The notes: generated by a model not told the origin, from the sequence alone. Shown: positions 1 to 8,931, numbered from the stretch's first letter. The stretch is 64,000 nucleotides of DNA from Paracoccaceae bacterium (GCA_028284705.1 JANQRE010000016.1:1-64000); one strand, 5' to 3'. Numbers and translations are program-made.

Positions 1-21
1 AGCCTCCCCCAAACCCCCTCC

Positions 22-45
22 GAAGTATTTTTGAAACATGGGAAG
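22..45. repeat. Short intergenic repeat A, copy 1
   Basis: A 24-bp block running from gaagtattt to ggaag recurs exactly at 48012-48035; both copies are preceded within about 20 bp by agcctcc. It lies 3' of the VOC gene and directly abuts repeat B. It does not look coding. A dispersed, REP-like intergenic element is an inference from two copies in 64 kb. Confidence 0.6.
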
Positions 46-47
46 AG

Positions 48-78
48 GCGAGGCGGGCCCGAAAGGGCGCGATGAGCG
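48..78. repeat. Short intergenic repeat B, copy 1
   Basis: A 31-bp block (gcgaggcgggcccg, one variable base, then aagggcgcgatgagcg) matches 31822-31852 with one mismatch. It can form a small GCCC/GGGC hairpin. In both places it lies 6-7 nt beyond the stop codon of a minus-strand gene and in the same orientation to it, which suggests a role at transcript 3' ends. There is no T-run, so a classic terminator is not supported. Confidence 0.6.
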
Positions 79-85
79 GCGTCGC

Positions 86-466
86 TTAAGCGAGCTGCAA
101 CAGGTCCCAGCGGTTGCCGAACGGGTCCTGGAAGACCGCAACTGTGCCGTAACTTTCATGGCGCCGGTCTTCCTCGAATGTCACGCCAGCCTTGAGAAGC
201 CGCGCGTGATCCGCGTCGAAATCGTCCGTGTGCAGGAAGAAGCCTACGCGACCACCGGTCTGGTTGCCGATGGCGTCCGCTTGTTCCGGACCCTCAGCTT
301 TCGCGAGCAGCAGCTGGGTCTCGCCACCGGGTGGCGCCACAAGCACCCAGCGTTTGGTCTCGGAGAGCGGGATATCAGCGCGCAGTTCAAACCCGAGCTT
401 GCCCACATAAAAGTCGATCCCGGCCTCATAGTCGGGCACGACCAACGTCACAGCGTGGAGATGCAT
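86..466 (-). CDS. VOC (glyoxalase/bleomycin-resistance fold) family protein
   Basis: 126 aa, the usual size of a single VOC domain made of two beta-alpha-beta-beta-beta modules. The first strand is HLHAVTLVVPDYEAGIDFY and the second module ends DPFGNRWDLLQ, typical of glyoxalase-like proteins. Possible metal or substrate residues are His4, His79 and Asp121; the last replaces the Glu common in metal-dependent members, so catalytic class cannot be assigned. Its ATG directly follows the TAA of bpt, so the two are probably co-transcribed. Substrate unknown. Confidence 0.85.
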   Translation of the reverse strand: MHLHAVTLVVPDYEAGIDFYVGKLGFELRADIPLSETKRWVLVAPPGGETQLLLAKAEGPEQADAIGNQTGGRVGFFLHTDDFDADHARLLKAGVTFEEDRRHESYGTVAVFQDPFGNRWDLLQLA

Positions 467-1294
467 TTACCCCTCGGTGGGTCGTGTATCGGGTAGGGAG
501 ATGCGCGCCACCTGCTCGGCAATCGGATCAACCGAGAGCGGATGGGTGTCAGCGCTGTAATCGGTGCCGTCGGCGATATCTTCCCACTCGGCGCCGCGGA
601 ACACCTCCAGCGCTTTGAAATTCGCCTTGTAGCCCATCTTCGACGAGCCCGGCACCCAATAGCCGAGATAGACGTAAGGCAGGCCAGCCTCCTGGGCGAT
701 CTTCACATGGTCGAGGATGATATAGGTGCCAAGCGAGGCGCGGGCGCGCTCCGGTGTGTAGAAGCTGTAGACCATCGAGAGCCCGTCATCGAGCACATCG
801 GTCAGGCAGGTCGCAATAAGTTCCGGTTCCTCGCCGCTGCGGTCCCAATATTCGATCACGCGGCTTTTGACCGGCGTCTCTTCGATCATCGCGGCAAATT
901 CGAAGATATCCATATCCGCCATGCCACCGTCAGCGTGGCGGTCATCGAGATAACGGCGGAAGAGATCGAACTGGTCCTCGGTGGCCCAGGGGCTCGTGGC
1001 CTCGCGCTCCAGCATATTGTTGCGTTTCAGGCAGCGCCGCTGGCTCTTGGAGGGCTCGAAATCGGCCACCCGGATACGCGCCGACAGACAGGCCGAACAT
1101 TCCGCGCAGGACGGGCGATAGAGCACGTTCTGCGAGCGCCGGAAGCCCTGTTTGGAGAGCGTGTTGTTCAGTGTATTGGCATGTTCGCCCTGCAGGGCGG
1201 TGAACAGCTTTCTCTCCCGGCGGCCGTCCAGATACGGACAGGTCTGCGGCGCAGTCACATAGAACTGCGGGGCAACGGGAAGAGTGTGGCGCAT
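467..1294 (-). CDS. bpt: Aspartate/glutamate leucyltransferase (Bpt)
   Basis: 275 aa, full length for the bacterial ATE1/Bpt family, which transfers Leu from Leu-tRNA to proteins with N-terminal Asp or Glu and so marks them for N-degron proteolysis by ClpAP/ClpS in the cytoplasm. The N-terminus carries the family's Cys19-Pro-Tyr region, and Cys63, Cys66 and Cys69 form a CxxCxxC cluster. The C-terminal acetyltransferase-like half includes [24 protein letters not shown], a hallmark of the family. It heads a two-gene unit with the VOC gene. Confidence 0.95.
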   Translation of the reverse strand: MRHTLPVAPQFYVTAPQTCPYLDGRRERKLFTALQGEHANTLNNTLSKQGFRRSQNVLYRPSCAECSACLSARIRVADFEPSKSQRRCLKRNNMLEREATSPWATEDQFDLFRRYLDDRHADGGMADMDIFEFAAMIEETPVKSRVIEYWDRSGEEPELIATCLTDVLDDGLSMVYSFYTPERARASLGTYIILDHVKIAQEAGLPYVYLGYWVPGSSKMGYKANFKALEVFRGAEWEDIADGTDYSADTHPLSVDPIAEQVARISLPDTRPTEG

Positions 1295-1350
1295 GGAACG
1301 CGTGCTCTGATAGTCAAAATCGCGGTCAGCCTAGCAAGCGAATAGGGGTC

Positions 1351-1378
1351 GGACAAACTCTTTTTGGCGCGTTTGTCC
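1351..1378. repeat. Inverted repeat between RDD gene and bpt
   Basis: GGACAAAC (1351-1358) pairs perfectly with GTTTGTCC (1371-1378) around a 12-nt loop. It lies 3' of the RDD gene and about 57 bp upstream of bpt on the minus strand, so it could be a weak terminator or an operator for bpt. No T-run follows on the minus strand. Confidence 0.45.
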
Positions 1379-1389
1379 AAGCTGTTACC

Positions 1390-1836
1390 TCAACTGCTGC
1401 GATTCATTGCAACCACCCCTGTGAGCATATCATGCAGGGATTGTCCGCGGGCCGAACCCAGCATCAAACCGATGGAGATCAGTTGCAGGATCACGGAGGC
1501 CGTGGCGATCAGATAGGTGATCGTGTGCAACGTGGCCAGCGAGCCATCCAGCTGCTGACCCTCATGGGTGCGAAACTCGATATTGAAAAGCTTCATGCCC
1601 GGGGTGGCAGAGCTGCTTGCAATCGTGCCGATCCGGTAAACGACATTCACCACCAGAAAGATCAGCGGAAAGAAGAACCAGCCGATGAACAGCGGCAGGG
1701 TGGCCAAGGCGGCAGAGATCACCGCCACGGCAAGCGTGTCCACAAACCAGGCAAGACCGCGTTTGATGGCCACACCATCATAGAACCCAGGGGAGGTCTG
1801 GGGATCGGGCAGGGCGGAGAAGGGGGTGTCGGACAT
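1390..1836 (-). CDS. RDD family membrane protein
   Basis: 148 aa when started at MSDTPFSALPD, chosen because a GGAAAA purine run sits about 10 nt upstream; an in-frame extension to 1914 has no better signal. After a soluble N-terminus, the R-G-L-A-W-F-V-D segment gives the RDD signature (Arg then Asp-Asp or variants), followed by three hydrophobic helices. The product is an inner-membrane protein of unknown role; some RDD proteins act in ion exchange, but nothing here shows that. DUF2852 lies just upstream on the same strand. Confidence 0.85.
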   Translation of the reverse strand: MSDTPFSALPDPQTSPGFYDGVAIKRGLAWFVDTLAVAVISAALATLPLFIGWFFFPLIFLVVNVVYRIGTIASSSATPGMKLFNIEFRTHEGQQLDGSLATLHTITYLIATASVILQLISIGLMLGSARGQSLHDMLTGVVAMNRSS

Positions 1837-1930
1837 CGGGTTTTCCGTGGGCTTTCTAGTCTGGTTGGGAGAGATATGGGGATGGTCCCCGATCAGTACA
1901 ATCGGAGACCTCATGTGTTTTCAGAGGCGC

Positions 1931-2326
1931 TTAGGCGTCGTCGGATTTCGCTGCTGCGGCGCGTTCGTCCATGAACTGGTCGAACTCGGATTTGTCCTTG
2001 GCGTCCCTCAGACGCTCCAGAAACTCTTCGAAAGCGCGCTGTTCGTCTTCGAGACGCTTCAGCATGTCTTCCTTGTAGCTGTCGAAAGCGGTGTTGCCGG
2101 AGGATTTGAACCCGCGGGACATTTTGCGGGAATGGGAACGGCGGGCGCAGGGGGCGTTGAACATGCGTTTGCTCCAGATCATATAGGCAAGAAGGGCGAG
2201 ACCAATCGGCCAGAAGAGAATGAAGCTCAGAACCATGGCCGCGATCCACGCGCCTTTGCCGCGTTCATCGAGCCACATCTCGGCACGGCCAAACCACGAG
2301 GTAGATTGGGTTGCGACGGTGGTCAT
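1931..2326 (-). CDS. DUF2852 domain membrane protein
   Basis: 131 aa. One long hydrophobic stretch at about residues 24-50 (GKGAWIAAMVLSFILFWPIGLALLAY region) is followed by a basic linker and a charged predicted coiled coil (SYKEDMLKRLEDEQRAFEEFLERLRDA, about 83-110). This matches the DUF2852 family found almost only in Alphaproteobacteria; function unknown. The coiled coil suggests oligomerisation at the inner membrane. A palindrome upstream (2378-2396) is a candidate control site. Confidence 0.85.
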   Translation of the reverse strand: MTTVATQSTSWFGRAEMWLDERGKGAWIAAMVLSFILFWPIGLALLAYMIWSKRMFNAPCARRSHSRKMSRGFKSSGNTAFDSYKEDMLKRLEDEQRAFEEFLERLRDAKDKSEFDQFMDERAAAAKSDDA

Positions 2327-2377
2327 TTATGTACTCCTGTAAGTCGGGTTAGGGGGTTAATATTGTCCTGTGTCGGG

Positions 2378-2396
2378 ATGTGAATGTTATTCACAT
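2378..2396. promoter_or_regulatory. Palindrome upstream of the DUF2852 gene
   Basis: ATGTGAAT-GTT-ATTCACAT is a perfect 8-bp inverted repeat with a 3-bp centre, 52-70 bp upstream of the DUF2852 start and within an unusually AT-rich stretch. Its position fits an operator overlapping a promoter; the binding protein is unknown. The rest of the 2327-2505 gap shows no gene. Confidence 0.45.
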
Positions 2397-2505
2397 TTAC
2401 ATATTTGGGGTCTGCAATGCGTTTGGTCAAGGGAAACCGTACGAAAAATCGTGCAGACGACCTATTCAGGAATGAATATGGGCGCGGAGAGGGAGTAAAA
2501 CCCCT

Positions 2506-3132
2506 TTAATCCAAGCCCTCATGGCGGTCGAACCCGGCGGTATTTCCCGCGCGGGCATCCGCATGGGCACCGGCCATTTGACCAACGACGACCCCAACCT
2601 CACCGGCATTCAGCGCGGTATCCCATTCCTCGGGCGTTGCGTTCTGCCAATCATTGGCGGTGATCACCAGCGCGGTCATCGTCGTCAAGGCGCCGAACGT
2701 ATCGGTCATGATATTCGCACCACGCGCGATCCGCTGCCGAAGCATGATCGTCGGCAACATCCAGGCGCTGCATTCGCCGCCCTCATAGGCCTGTCGCTGT
2801 AACATCGGCTGCAACTGGCTGGGTCGGTGGGGATGGGTGCCGTGGGCGCGCATATGGTTATAGATGGCTTGGGTCGGCGTCTCGCCACTGTGCAGCCGCC
2901 GCTCGATCTGATCGGCATGCCGACGCCAGCCAATCCGGGCCGCCGTCCATCTGTCTTGGGTCCGGCGCTGCATGCCCAGAACCGAGTCCGGATCGAACCG
3001 CACATGGATCGCATTGTCGCCGGCCAGTTTCAGACTGCCGCCAAATCTGCGCAGCAAATCCGGGTGAAAATCTGAAATTGCCGCCTCATAGTACAAACTG
3101 CCCGCATGGCGCAGATACTGTTGAAATTCCAT
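2506..3132 (-). CDS. Hypothetical protein
   Basis: 208 aa when started at MEFQQYLRHAG, where GGAGA lies about 10 nt upstream; an extension to 3249 has poorer codon use. I do not recognise the family. It is soluble, with no signal peptide, membrane helix or repeat, and has an Arg/His-rich middle (RRTQDRWTAARIGWRRHADQIERRL). The downstream stretch LTTMTALVITANDW looks like a buried helix. GC3 bias on this strand supports a real gene. It is followed by amtB on the same strand but separated from it by amtB's own end, so no operon is implied. Confidence 0.65.
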   Translation of the reverse strand: MEFQQYLRHAGSLYYEAAISDFHPDLLRRFGGSLKLAGDNAIHVRFDPDSVLGMQRRTQDRWTAARIGWRRHADQIERRLHSGETPTQAIYNHMRAHGTHPHRPSQLQPMLQRQAYEGGECSAWMLPTIMLRQRIARGANIMTDTFGALTTMTALVITANDWQNATPEEWDTALNAGEVGVVVGQMAGAHADARAGNTAGFDRHEGLD

Positions 3133-3276
3133 GTCTAAACTCTCCGTCGCTGAGTTCGTGGTACATACGAAGTCGCGCGTTCCCTTGGGTAAGCTGCCTG
3201 ATCTAAGGCTTCTGGTCAAAGAAAAAGGGGCGCTCCCGGCCAGGAGCACCCCCTCAAGAGAGTTGGTTTGCGTGGC

Positions 3277-4458
3277 TTAGGACGTCAGCTCATACCCCCG
3301 TTCGCCATGGGAGCTGAGATCAAGGCCGGTCACCTCGTCCTCTTCCCCGACGCGGATCGGGAAGATCGCTTTCACCACCAGCACAATCGCCACGGTGATC
3401 ACGATCGTCCAGATGCCGACCACGACAAGGCCACCGAGCTGTGCTGTCCAATCGGCATGACCAAAGACGGCGAGCATGATGATACCGAACATGCCGCCAA
3501 TGCCGTGCACGGCGAAGACGTCCAGCGTGTCGTCGATTTTCATCGCGTCCTTCACAACGCCGCACATGATCTGGCAGAGCACACCCGCGACAGCACCGAT
3601 GATCAGCGCTTCCACAGGACCGACAGAGCCCGAGGCCGGGGTGATTGAGGCCAGACCCGCAATCGTACCCGTGACCATGCCCACAAGCGAGGCCTTGCCG
3701 TAGCGGATGCGTTCATAGAGCGCCCAGGTCAGCGAGGCCGTGGCGGCGGAGATATGGGTGACCGTCAGGGCCATCGCAGCAGAGCCGTTGGCGGCCAGTT
3801 CCGAGCCACCGTTGAAGCCAAACCAGCCGACCCAGAGCATCGCAGCACCAATCATGACCATGCCCGGGTTATGCGGCGGTTTGGATTTGTCTTTGCGCTG
3901 ACCCAGGAAGAAAGCGACCACAAGGGCGGCGAGACCCGCGGTCTGGTGCACGACGATGCCGCCCGCAAAATCGTTCACACCTTCTGCGAAGAGGGCACCT
4001 TCACCGCCTGCCAGCAGACCGCCACCCCAGATCCAGTGAGCGACCGGCGCGTAGCAGATCAGCATCCAGAGACCGGAGAAGGTGAGCACGAAGGCAAAGC
4101 CGATCCGCTCAACATAGGCGCCGACGATCAGCGCCGGTGTGATGATCGCAAACGTCATCTGAAAGGCGAAGAACAGAACTTCGGGGATGTTTCCGGCGGC
4201 GGTATCCTCGGTAACGCCAGCTAAGAAGGCTTTGCCTAACCCGCCCCAAAACGCGTTGCCGTCGCCGAACGCGATAGAGTACCCCGCCGCGAGCCAGAGC
4301 ACGCTCATCAGACAGGCAATCGCGAAACACTGCATGAAGACGCTGAGCACATTGCGCGCCCGCACTAGCCCGCCATAGAACAGCGCAAGCCCCGGCAAAG
4401 TCATGAACAGCACCAGCGCCGTGGCGACGATGATCCAGGCGGTATCCGCTCCAACCAT
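3277..4458 (-). CDS. amtB: Ammonium transporter AmtB
   Basis: 393 aa with about eleven membrane helices. The key Amt residues are visible: Asp163 (VNDFAGG), the twin pore histidines His171 and His318, and the aromatic gate region around Phe107. The protein begins directly at the first helix (TAWIIVATALVLFMTLPGLALFYGG), so it lacks the cleaved leader of enterobacterial AmtB. It imports ammonium across the inner membrane and is normally gated by a PII protein binding the C-terminal tail (HGERGYELTS). No glnK lies next to it, unlike the common glnK-amtB pair. Motifs upstream resemble those in front of dusB-ntrBC. Confidence 0.96.
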   Translation of the reverse strand: MVGADTAWIIVATALVLFMTLPGLALFYGGLVRARNVLSVFMQCFAIACLMSVLWLAAGYSIAFGDGNAFWGGLGKAFLAGVTEDTAAGNIPEVLFFAFQMTFAIITPALIVGAYVERIGFAFVLTFSGLWMLICYAPVAHWIWGGGLLAGGEGALFAEGVNDFAGGIVVHQTAGLAALVVAFFLGQRKDKSKPPHNPGMVMIGAAMLWVGWFGFNGGSELAANGSAAMALTVTHISAATASLTWALYERIRYGKASLVGMVTGTIAGLASITPASGSVGPVEALIIGAVAGVLCQIMCGVVKDAMKIDDTLDVFAVHGIGGMFGIIMLAVFGHADWTAQLGGLVVVGIWTIVITVAIVLVVKAIFPIRVGEEDEVTGLDLSSHGERGYELTS

Positions 4459-4507
4459 TGTGAATTCCCCTCATTGGTTATTTTGCGGCTCAAAAAGCGC
4501 GCAAACC

Positions 4508-4606
4508 GCCTAAAGAAAAGTCACTGGGGCCGGTTTGGCGCGCAGAATGCAGGCAGATTCCGAAGTGATGAATTTTTAGGCAATAAATGCGGGATATGCC
4601 TAAAAA
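4508..4606. promoter_or_regulatory. GCCTAAA/TTTAGGC motif cluster upstream of amtB
   Basis: A perfect 10-bp inverted repeat TTTTTAGGCA (4573-4582) / TGCCTAAAAA (4597-4606) lies 115-148 bp upstream of amtB, and a further GCCTAAA half-site is at 4508-4514, about 50 bp upstream. The same half-sites form a palindrome upstream of dusB-ntrBC (6750-6766). I infer a common regulator, with NtrC the best candidate. Alternatively the long repeat could be the 3' hairpin of cinA, but its stem is AT-rich. Confidence 0.5.
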
Positions 4607-4610
4607 GCGT

Positions 4611-5078
4611 TCAAATCGCGGATTGCAGAAGTTTGAGCGCGTGGTCACACGCCGCCTGCCGGACCTGTACCCGACCAAGCGCGCCGAACTCCACGGTCTC
4701 GGTTTTTGCTGGCCCGCTGCCGTGCGCGATGCCGAAGCATACGCGCCCTTCCGGCTTGAATTCCGAGCCGCCGGGGCCGGCAATTCCTGTTACGGAGACG
4801 ACCAGATCGGCCTCTGAGTGGGTGAGCGCTCCAAGGGCCATTTCGGCGGCGACCTCTTCCGAGACGGCTCCGTGGGCCTTCAGCGTGGCTGGTTTGACGC
4901 CAAGCATCGCCATCTTCGCGTCATTGGAGTAAGTAACGAAACCGCGGTCAAAGACATCCGAGCTTCCTGCGATGTCAGTGAGCGCCGCTGCGATCATGCC
5001 GCCAGTGCAGCTTTCAGCCGTCGCGATGCGCAGGCCTTTCGTCCGCGCGGCCTCAAGAAGCTCAGAAACCATGGGCAA
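4611..5078 (-). CDS. pncC: CinA C-terminal domain nicotinamide-nucleotide amidase (PncC)
   Basis: 155 aa, consisting only of the CinA C-terminal domain. AESCTGG (residues 21-27) and SVTGIAGPGG are diagnostic. The family deamidates NMN to nicotinate mononucleotide in pyridine nucleotide recycling. It lacks the N-terminal MoaB-like domain of full CinA, as in most Alphaproteobacteria. Its start overlaps the end of pgpA by 17 bp, so it is translationally linked to pgpA and ispDF upstream. Confidence 0.92.
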   Translation of the reverse strand: MPMVSELLEAARTKGLRIATAESCTGGMIAAALTDIAGSSDVFDRGFVTYSNDAKMAMLGVKPATLKAHGAVSEEVAAEMALGALTHSEADLVVSVTGIAGPGGSEFKPEGRVCFGIAHGSGPAKTETVEFGALGRVQVRQAACDHALKLLQSAI

Positions 5079-5547
5079 TCCGCGCGGCGATCAACACCAC
5101 GCCTCCGGCAGCGATCCCGGCAAAAACATCATCCAGCATCACGCCCAAAGCGTCTCCGCGCTGATCCGCCCAACCGATGGGGCCGGGTTTCCAGATGTCA
5201 AAGAGGCGGAAGGCGAGAAAGGCGGTGAGAACTCCGGGCCAAAGCGCCCAGAAGCTGGCCTCCATCACCGTCGCGCCAATCGAGATGGGGAGAAGCGCGA
5301 TCCATTGGCCGACCAACTCGTCCACCACGACCTCGGAGGGGTCATGATCATCGCCATCAGCGATGATCTGGCCGGTGGCCCACCAACCTTTAAAGAAACC
5401 GGCGATAATGCCGATGGCGAGCAGGATCGGCCCGCCGATGAGATGGATGATCCAGGCAAAGGGCACCGCGACGGCTGAGCCCCAGGTGCCGGAGGCGGGT
5501 TTCAGATGGCCGACATAAAAGACCGTGCCAATGAGCTGTGCGATCAT
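5062..5547 (-). CDS. pgpA: Phosphatidylglycerophosphatase A
   Basis: 161 aa inner-membrane protein of the PgpA family, which dephosphorylates phosphatidylglycerophosphate to phosphatidylglycerol. It shows the conserved start ([20 protein letters not shown]) and the acidic metal-binding segment [15 protein letters not shown], with catalytic-type Asp and Glu, between hydrophobic helices. [16 protein letters not shown] is another family signature. It overlaps ispDF by 4 bp (ATGA) and cinA by 17 bp. Confidence 0.94.
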   Translation of the reverse strand: MIAQLIGTVFYVGHLKPASGTWGSAVAVPFAWIIHLIGGPILLAIGIIAGFFKGWWATGQIIADGDDHDPSEVVVDELVGQWIALLPISIGATVMEASFWALWPGVLTAFLAFRLFDIWKPGPIGWADQRGDALGVMLDDVFAGIAAGGVVLIAARIAHGF

Positions 5548-6698
5548 AATGCCACCAGAGTTGCCGTGGCCATGCAGGCGATGCCTTCGCCGCGACCGGT
5601 GAAGCCAAGGCGCTCCGATGTCGTGGCCTTGACGCTGATGCGGGATGCCTCAATTCGCAGCAATTCCGAGAGCTTAGCGCGCATTTCTGATGTATGCGGT
5701 CCAATTTTAGGAAATTCGCAGATCAGCGTGCAGTCGATATGGGTGATGGTGAAGCCGCGCTCCGTTGCGAGGTCGCGCGCGTGCTCCAGAAAGATGTGAC
5801 TGGCCGCCCCTTGCCATTGCGGATCGGAGGGTGGGAAGTGTTGGCCGATGTCACCTTCGGCCAAAGCGCCATAGATCGCATCGGTGATCGTATGCAGGCC
5901 CACATCGGCGTCGGAGTGGCCCTGCAAACCGCGGGAATGCGGTATTTCTACACCGCATAGAATGACGTGATCGCCCTCACCAAAACGGTGCACGTCAAAG
6001 CCATTGCCGGTGCGAATATCCATCTGCGGCTCCAGATAAGCGGCGGCGCGGGCAAAATCCTCCGGGCCGGTGATTTTCAGGTTGCATTCATCGCCCGGAA
6101 CGATGGTGACAGACAAGCCCGCTGCCCGCGCCACCTCCACGTCATCCGCCGCCTCGCCTGGATGCGCTTCATGCGCCGCCCGGATTGCGTCGGCATGAAA
6201 TCCTTGCGGTGTCTGTGCACGAAAGAGGCCGCTGCGGTCCTGAACGCCGGTGACCTCGTGATCGGCTCCGGTCCAAAGTGCATCGGTGACGGGCAGGGCG
6301 GGCGCGGCCCCGGCAGCCTCGCTGAGGGCATCGATCACCCGGTCGATGACCTTAGAAGGTACGCAAGGTCGAGCCGCGTCATGGATGAGGATTGCTGTGC
6401 AACCCTCTGAAACGGCTGCAATCCCTTGCTTCACTGATTGATCTCGGGTTTTGCCCCCGGTCACAGTCACAAAGTTAAGCCCCAATCTTTCCGTATCGGC
6501 GGGAACACTGCCATCCGCCGGGCAGACCAATACCAGTTCAGAGATGTCTGGATGCCGGGCGAATGCGCGCAGGCTCCATTCCGCGACGGTAAATCGCCCG
6601 ATTTTCTGGAATTGTTTTGGTATCTCGCCGCCCGCGCGCAGGCCTTTGCCTGCGGCCACAATCACGGCGGCAATTTTGCGGGTTTTCGGACCGGTCAT
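5544..6698 (-). CDS. ispDF: Bifunctional IspD/IspF isoprenoid biosynthesis enzyme
   Basis: 384 aa from MTGPKTRK; starts at 6710 or TTG 6734 are also possible and no ribosome site clearly decides. The N-terminal IspD part (about 1-220) has [15 protein letters not shown] and the HDAARP motif and makes CDP-methylerythritol from MEP. The C-terminal IspF part starts at [11 protein letters not shown] and carries the zinc ligands DVH and GHSDAD; it forms the cyclodiphosphate. This fusion, skipping the IspE step in order, is usual in Alphaproteobacteria. Part of the non-mevalonate pathway, cytoplasmic. Confidence 0.95.
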   Translation of the reverse strand: MTGPKTRKIAAVIVAAGKGLRAGGEIPKQFQKIGRFTVAEWSLRAFARHPDISELVLVCPADGSVPADTERLGLNFVTVTGGKTRDQSVKQGIAAVSEGCTAILIHDAARPCVPSKVIDRVIDALSEAAGAAPALPVTDALWTGADHEVTGVQDRSGLFRAQTPQGFHADAIRAAHEAHPGEAADDVEVARAAGLSVTIVPGDECNLKITGPEDFARAAAYLEPQMDIRTGNGFDVHRFGEGDHVILCGVEIPHSRGLQGHSDADVGLHTITDAIYGALAEGDIGQHFPPSDPQWQGAASHIFLEHARDLATERGFTITHIDCTLICEFPKIGPHTSEMRAKLSELLRIEASRISVKATTSERLGFTGRGEGIACMATATLVAL

Positions 6699-6749
6699 GC
6701 AAAACTGCATAAAAGGCGGGCGGGGAATAGACAATGGCCGGGTGTAGTG

Positions 6750-6816
6750 TGCCTAAAATTTAGGCATTCTATGATCGAGCGCTTTGAAATCATGTGATTT
6801 CATTGTGTTTTTAGGC
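6750..6816. promoter_or_regulatory. TGCCTAAA-A-TTTAGGCA palindrome in the ispDF/dusB-ntrBC intergenic region
   Basis: A perfect 17-bp palindrome (6750-6766) lies 91-107 bp upstream of dusB and about 52 bp upstream of ispDF, with a further TTTAGGC half-site at 6810-6816, 41 bp upstream of dusB. The distal-palindrome plus proximal-half-site layout mirrors that in front of amtB. Rhodobacter NtrC is known to act from distal tandem sites with the housekeeping sigma factor, so NtrC autoregulation is plausible but unproven. Confidence 0.55.
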
Positions 6817-6856
6817 CTGTCGCGCTACCTCCAAGAGGTGCACAAGGATTAGGCAT

Positions 6857-7837
6857 GTGAGCATTCAACTGGCAGACAGGCGGCTCGATCCACCGGTTTT
6901 TCTGGCCCCATTGGCCGGGATCACCGATTTGCCGTTTCGCAACCTGGTCGCCAGCTTCGGGGCCGGGCTTGTGGTGTCGGAGATGGTTGCCAGTCAAGAG
7001 ATGGTGCAGGCCAAGCCTGGTGTGCGCGAACGCGCCGAACTTGGATTTGGTGTGGAAAACACCGCCGTGCAGCTTGCAGGCCGTGAAGCGCATTGGATGG
7101 CCGAGGCGGCGCGGCAGGTGGAGGGCAACGGCGCGAAGCTGATCGACATCAATATGGGCTGCCCGGCGAAAAAGGTCGTGAACGGCTATTCCGGCTCGGC
7201 GCTCTTGCGCGATCTCGACCACGCGCTGACGCTGATCGAGGCCGTGGTGGATGCGGTCAGCGTGCCGGTGACGCTGAAAACGCGGCTTGGTTGGGACGAC
7301 GCTCTGCTGAATGCCCCGGCACTTGCGAAACGTGCCGAGTCGACAGGCATTTCGATGATCACGATTCATGGCCGCACACGGTGCCAGTTCTACAAGGGGC
7401 ACGCCGATTGGGCCGCGATCCGGGCGGTGAAGGAGGCGATCTCGATCCCGGTGATCGCCAATGGCGACATTACAGATAGCGCCAAGGCGCGGGAGGCGCT
7501 GAAGCTCTCTGGCGCCGATGGCGTGATGATCGGACGGGGCGCGCAGGGCCGACCGTGGCTTCTGGCGCAGGTCGCGGCGAATCTGGGCCATGCACCGGCG
7601 CCGAGGGTCCCTGTCGGGAGCGATTATGTGGAGATGGTGGCGGGCCACTACGAGGACATGCTGCATTTCTACGGTGCCGAACTAGGCAACCGCGTCGCGC
7701 GCAAACATCTGGACTGGTACATGGACGAGGCGGGCACACCAACGGGGCTGCGCCGCGACGTGTTGACCTCGCGCGACCCCAAAGCGGTGTTGGAACGCTT
7801 GCCTGAGGCTCTGCTGATGGAGGCGCAGGCCGCATGA
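6857..7837 (+). CDS. dusB: tRNA-dihydrouridine synthase DusB
   Basis: 326 aa from a GTG start; the neighbouring ATG at 6855 runs straight into TGA, so GTG with AAGGA just upstream is the likely start. It is a flavoprotein TIM barrel that reduces uridines in tRNA: LAPLAGITDLPFR near the N-terminus, the catalytic Cys102 in NMGCPAKKV, and ITIHGRTR and GADGVMIGRGAQGRPW for FMN and tRNA contacts. It overlaps ntrB by 4 bp. The nifR3-ntrB-ntrC order is long known in Rhodobacter, where dusB is called nifR3. Confidence 0.97.
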   Translation: MSIQLADRRLDPPVFLAPLAGITDLPFRNLVASFGAGLVVSEMVASQEMVQAKPGVRERAELGFGVENTAVQLAGREAHWMAEAARQVEGNGAKLIDINMGCPAKKVVNGYSGSALLRDLDHALTLIEAVVDAVSVPVTLKTRLGWDDALLNAPALAKRAESTGISMITIHGRTRCQFYKGHADWAAIRAVKEAISIPVIANGDITDSAKAREALKLSGADGVMIGRGAQGRPWLLAQVAANLGHAPAPRVPVGSDYVEMVAGHYEDMLHFYGAELGNRVARKHLDWYMDEAGTPTGLRRDVLTSRDPKAVLERLPEALLMEAQAA

Positions 7838-8931
7838 GCAAAGGGTTTTTCGACACGCTTTGGATTTCGCTGCCGATCCCGGCCATCGTGGTCGATCAGG
7901 AGAACAAGATCGCCGAGGTGAACCCGACAGGTGAGACTTTCCTGAACGCCTCGGCCAAATCGCTGCGGGGCGCGCCGGTCTGGGACAAATTGCATGTCGA
8001 TGCACCGCTGGATGAGGCGGTGTTGCGGGTGCGGCGCTCCAACTCCTCGCTGTTTGTGAACACCGTTGATGTGGGGTCAGGTGAGAAGCCGCCGGTGCTG
8101 TGTAACGTGCAAATCTCCACGCTCATGGACCGGCCAGGCTATGTGCTGATCCTGATGGAGCCGCGCGAGATTGCCGACAAGATGGGCCGCGCGATGCAGA
8201 CGAAATCCGCGGCGCGTTCGGCCATCGGCATGGCCGAGATGCTGGCCCATGAGATCAAGAACCCGCTCGCGGGGATCACCGGAGCGGCGCAGCTTTTGGG
8301 CATGAATCTGAGCGGTGATGATGTGGAGCTGACCGATCTGATCGTTGCGGAGAGCCGCCGTGTCGTGCAATTGCTCGATCAGGTGGAACAGTTTGGCAAC
8401 CTGCGCCCACCGGAGCGCAAGCCTGTGAATATTCATGATATTCTCGACCGGGCGCAGAAATCTGCGGCGGTTGGATTTGCCGCGCATATGAAGCTGCGGG
8501 AGATTTATGACCCCTCGCTGCCCTCGACTTTTGCCGATGCCGATCAGCTATTGCAGGTCTTTCAGAACCTTCTGAAAAACGCGGCGGAGGCGGCGGACCC
8601 GGCGGGTGGGACGATCATCGTACGCACCTTCTATGAGACGACCCTGCGGGTTGAACGGCCCGATGGGTCGCGGCGTGCGGTGCCGTTGCAGATCGAGATC
8701 GAGGATGACGGGCCCGGACTTCCGCCTGATCTGGCGGGCGATGCGTTCGAACCCTTTGTCTCGGGCCGTGAGAACGGTACCGGGCTGGGGCTGGCACTTG
8801 TGTCAAAAATCATTGCTGAACATGACGGCTGGATTGCCGTCACCTCGGTGCCCGGACGCACCGTTTTTCGCATTTCATTGCCGGTGGCCTCGGCCAAGGA
8901 TATCGGCGAACACCCCGAATTGGAGAGCTAA
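7834..8931 (+). CDS. ntrB: Nitrogen regulation sensor histidine kinase NtrB
   Basis: 365 aa, soluble, without membrane segments. A PAS domain (about 10-115) precedes the HisKA dimerisation helix with phosphoacceptor His139 in LAHEIKNPLAG, and a HATPase domain with N box (NLLKNAAEAAD), DDGPGLP and GTGLGLALV. It phosphorylates NtrC when nitrogen is short and dephosphorylates it under PII control when nitrogen is plentiful. ntrC starts at the next base after its stop. Confidence 0.96.
   Translation: MSKGFFDTLWISLPIPAIVVDQENKIAEVNPTGETFLNASAKSLRGAPVWDKLHVDAPLDEAVLRVRRSNSSLFVNTVDVGSGEKPPVLCNVQISTLMDRPGYVLILMEPREIADKMGRAMQTKSAARSAIGMAEMLAHEIKNPLAGITGAAQLLGMNLSGDDVELTDLIVAESRRVVQLLDQVEQFGNLRPPERKPVNIHDILDRAQKSAAVGFAAHMKLREIYDPSLPSTFADADQLLQVFQNLLKNAAEAADPAGGTIIVRTFYETTLRVERPDGSRRAVPLQIEIEDDGPGLPPDLAGDAFEPFVSGRENGTGLGLALVSKIIAEHDGWIAVTSVPGRTVFRISLPVASAKDIGEHPELES

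Noticed and set aside
2506-3249. Longer version of the unknown gene starting at 3249
   Set aside because: The extra 39 codons have no coding bias, while ATG 3132 has a good ribosome site.
3277-4458. glnK-amtB operon
   Set aside because: No PII gene lies on either side; upstream is cinA.
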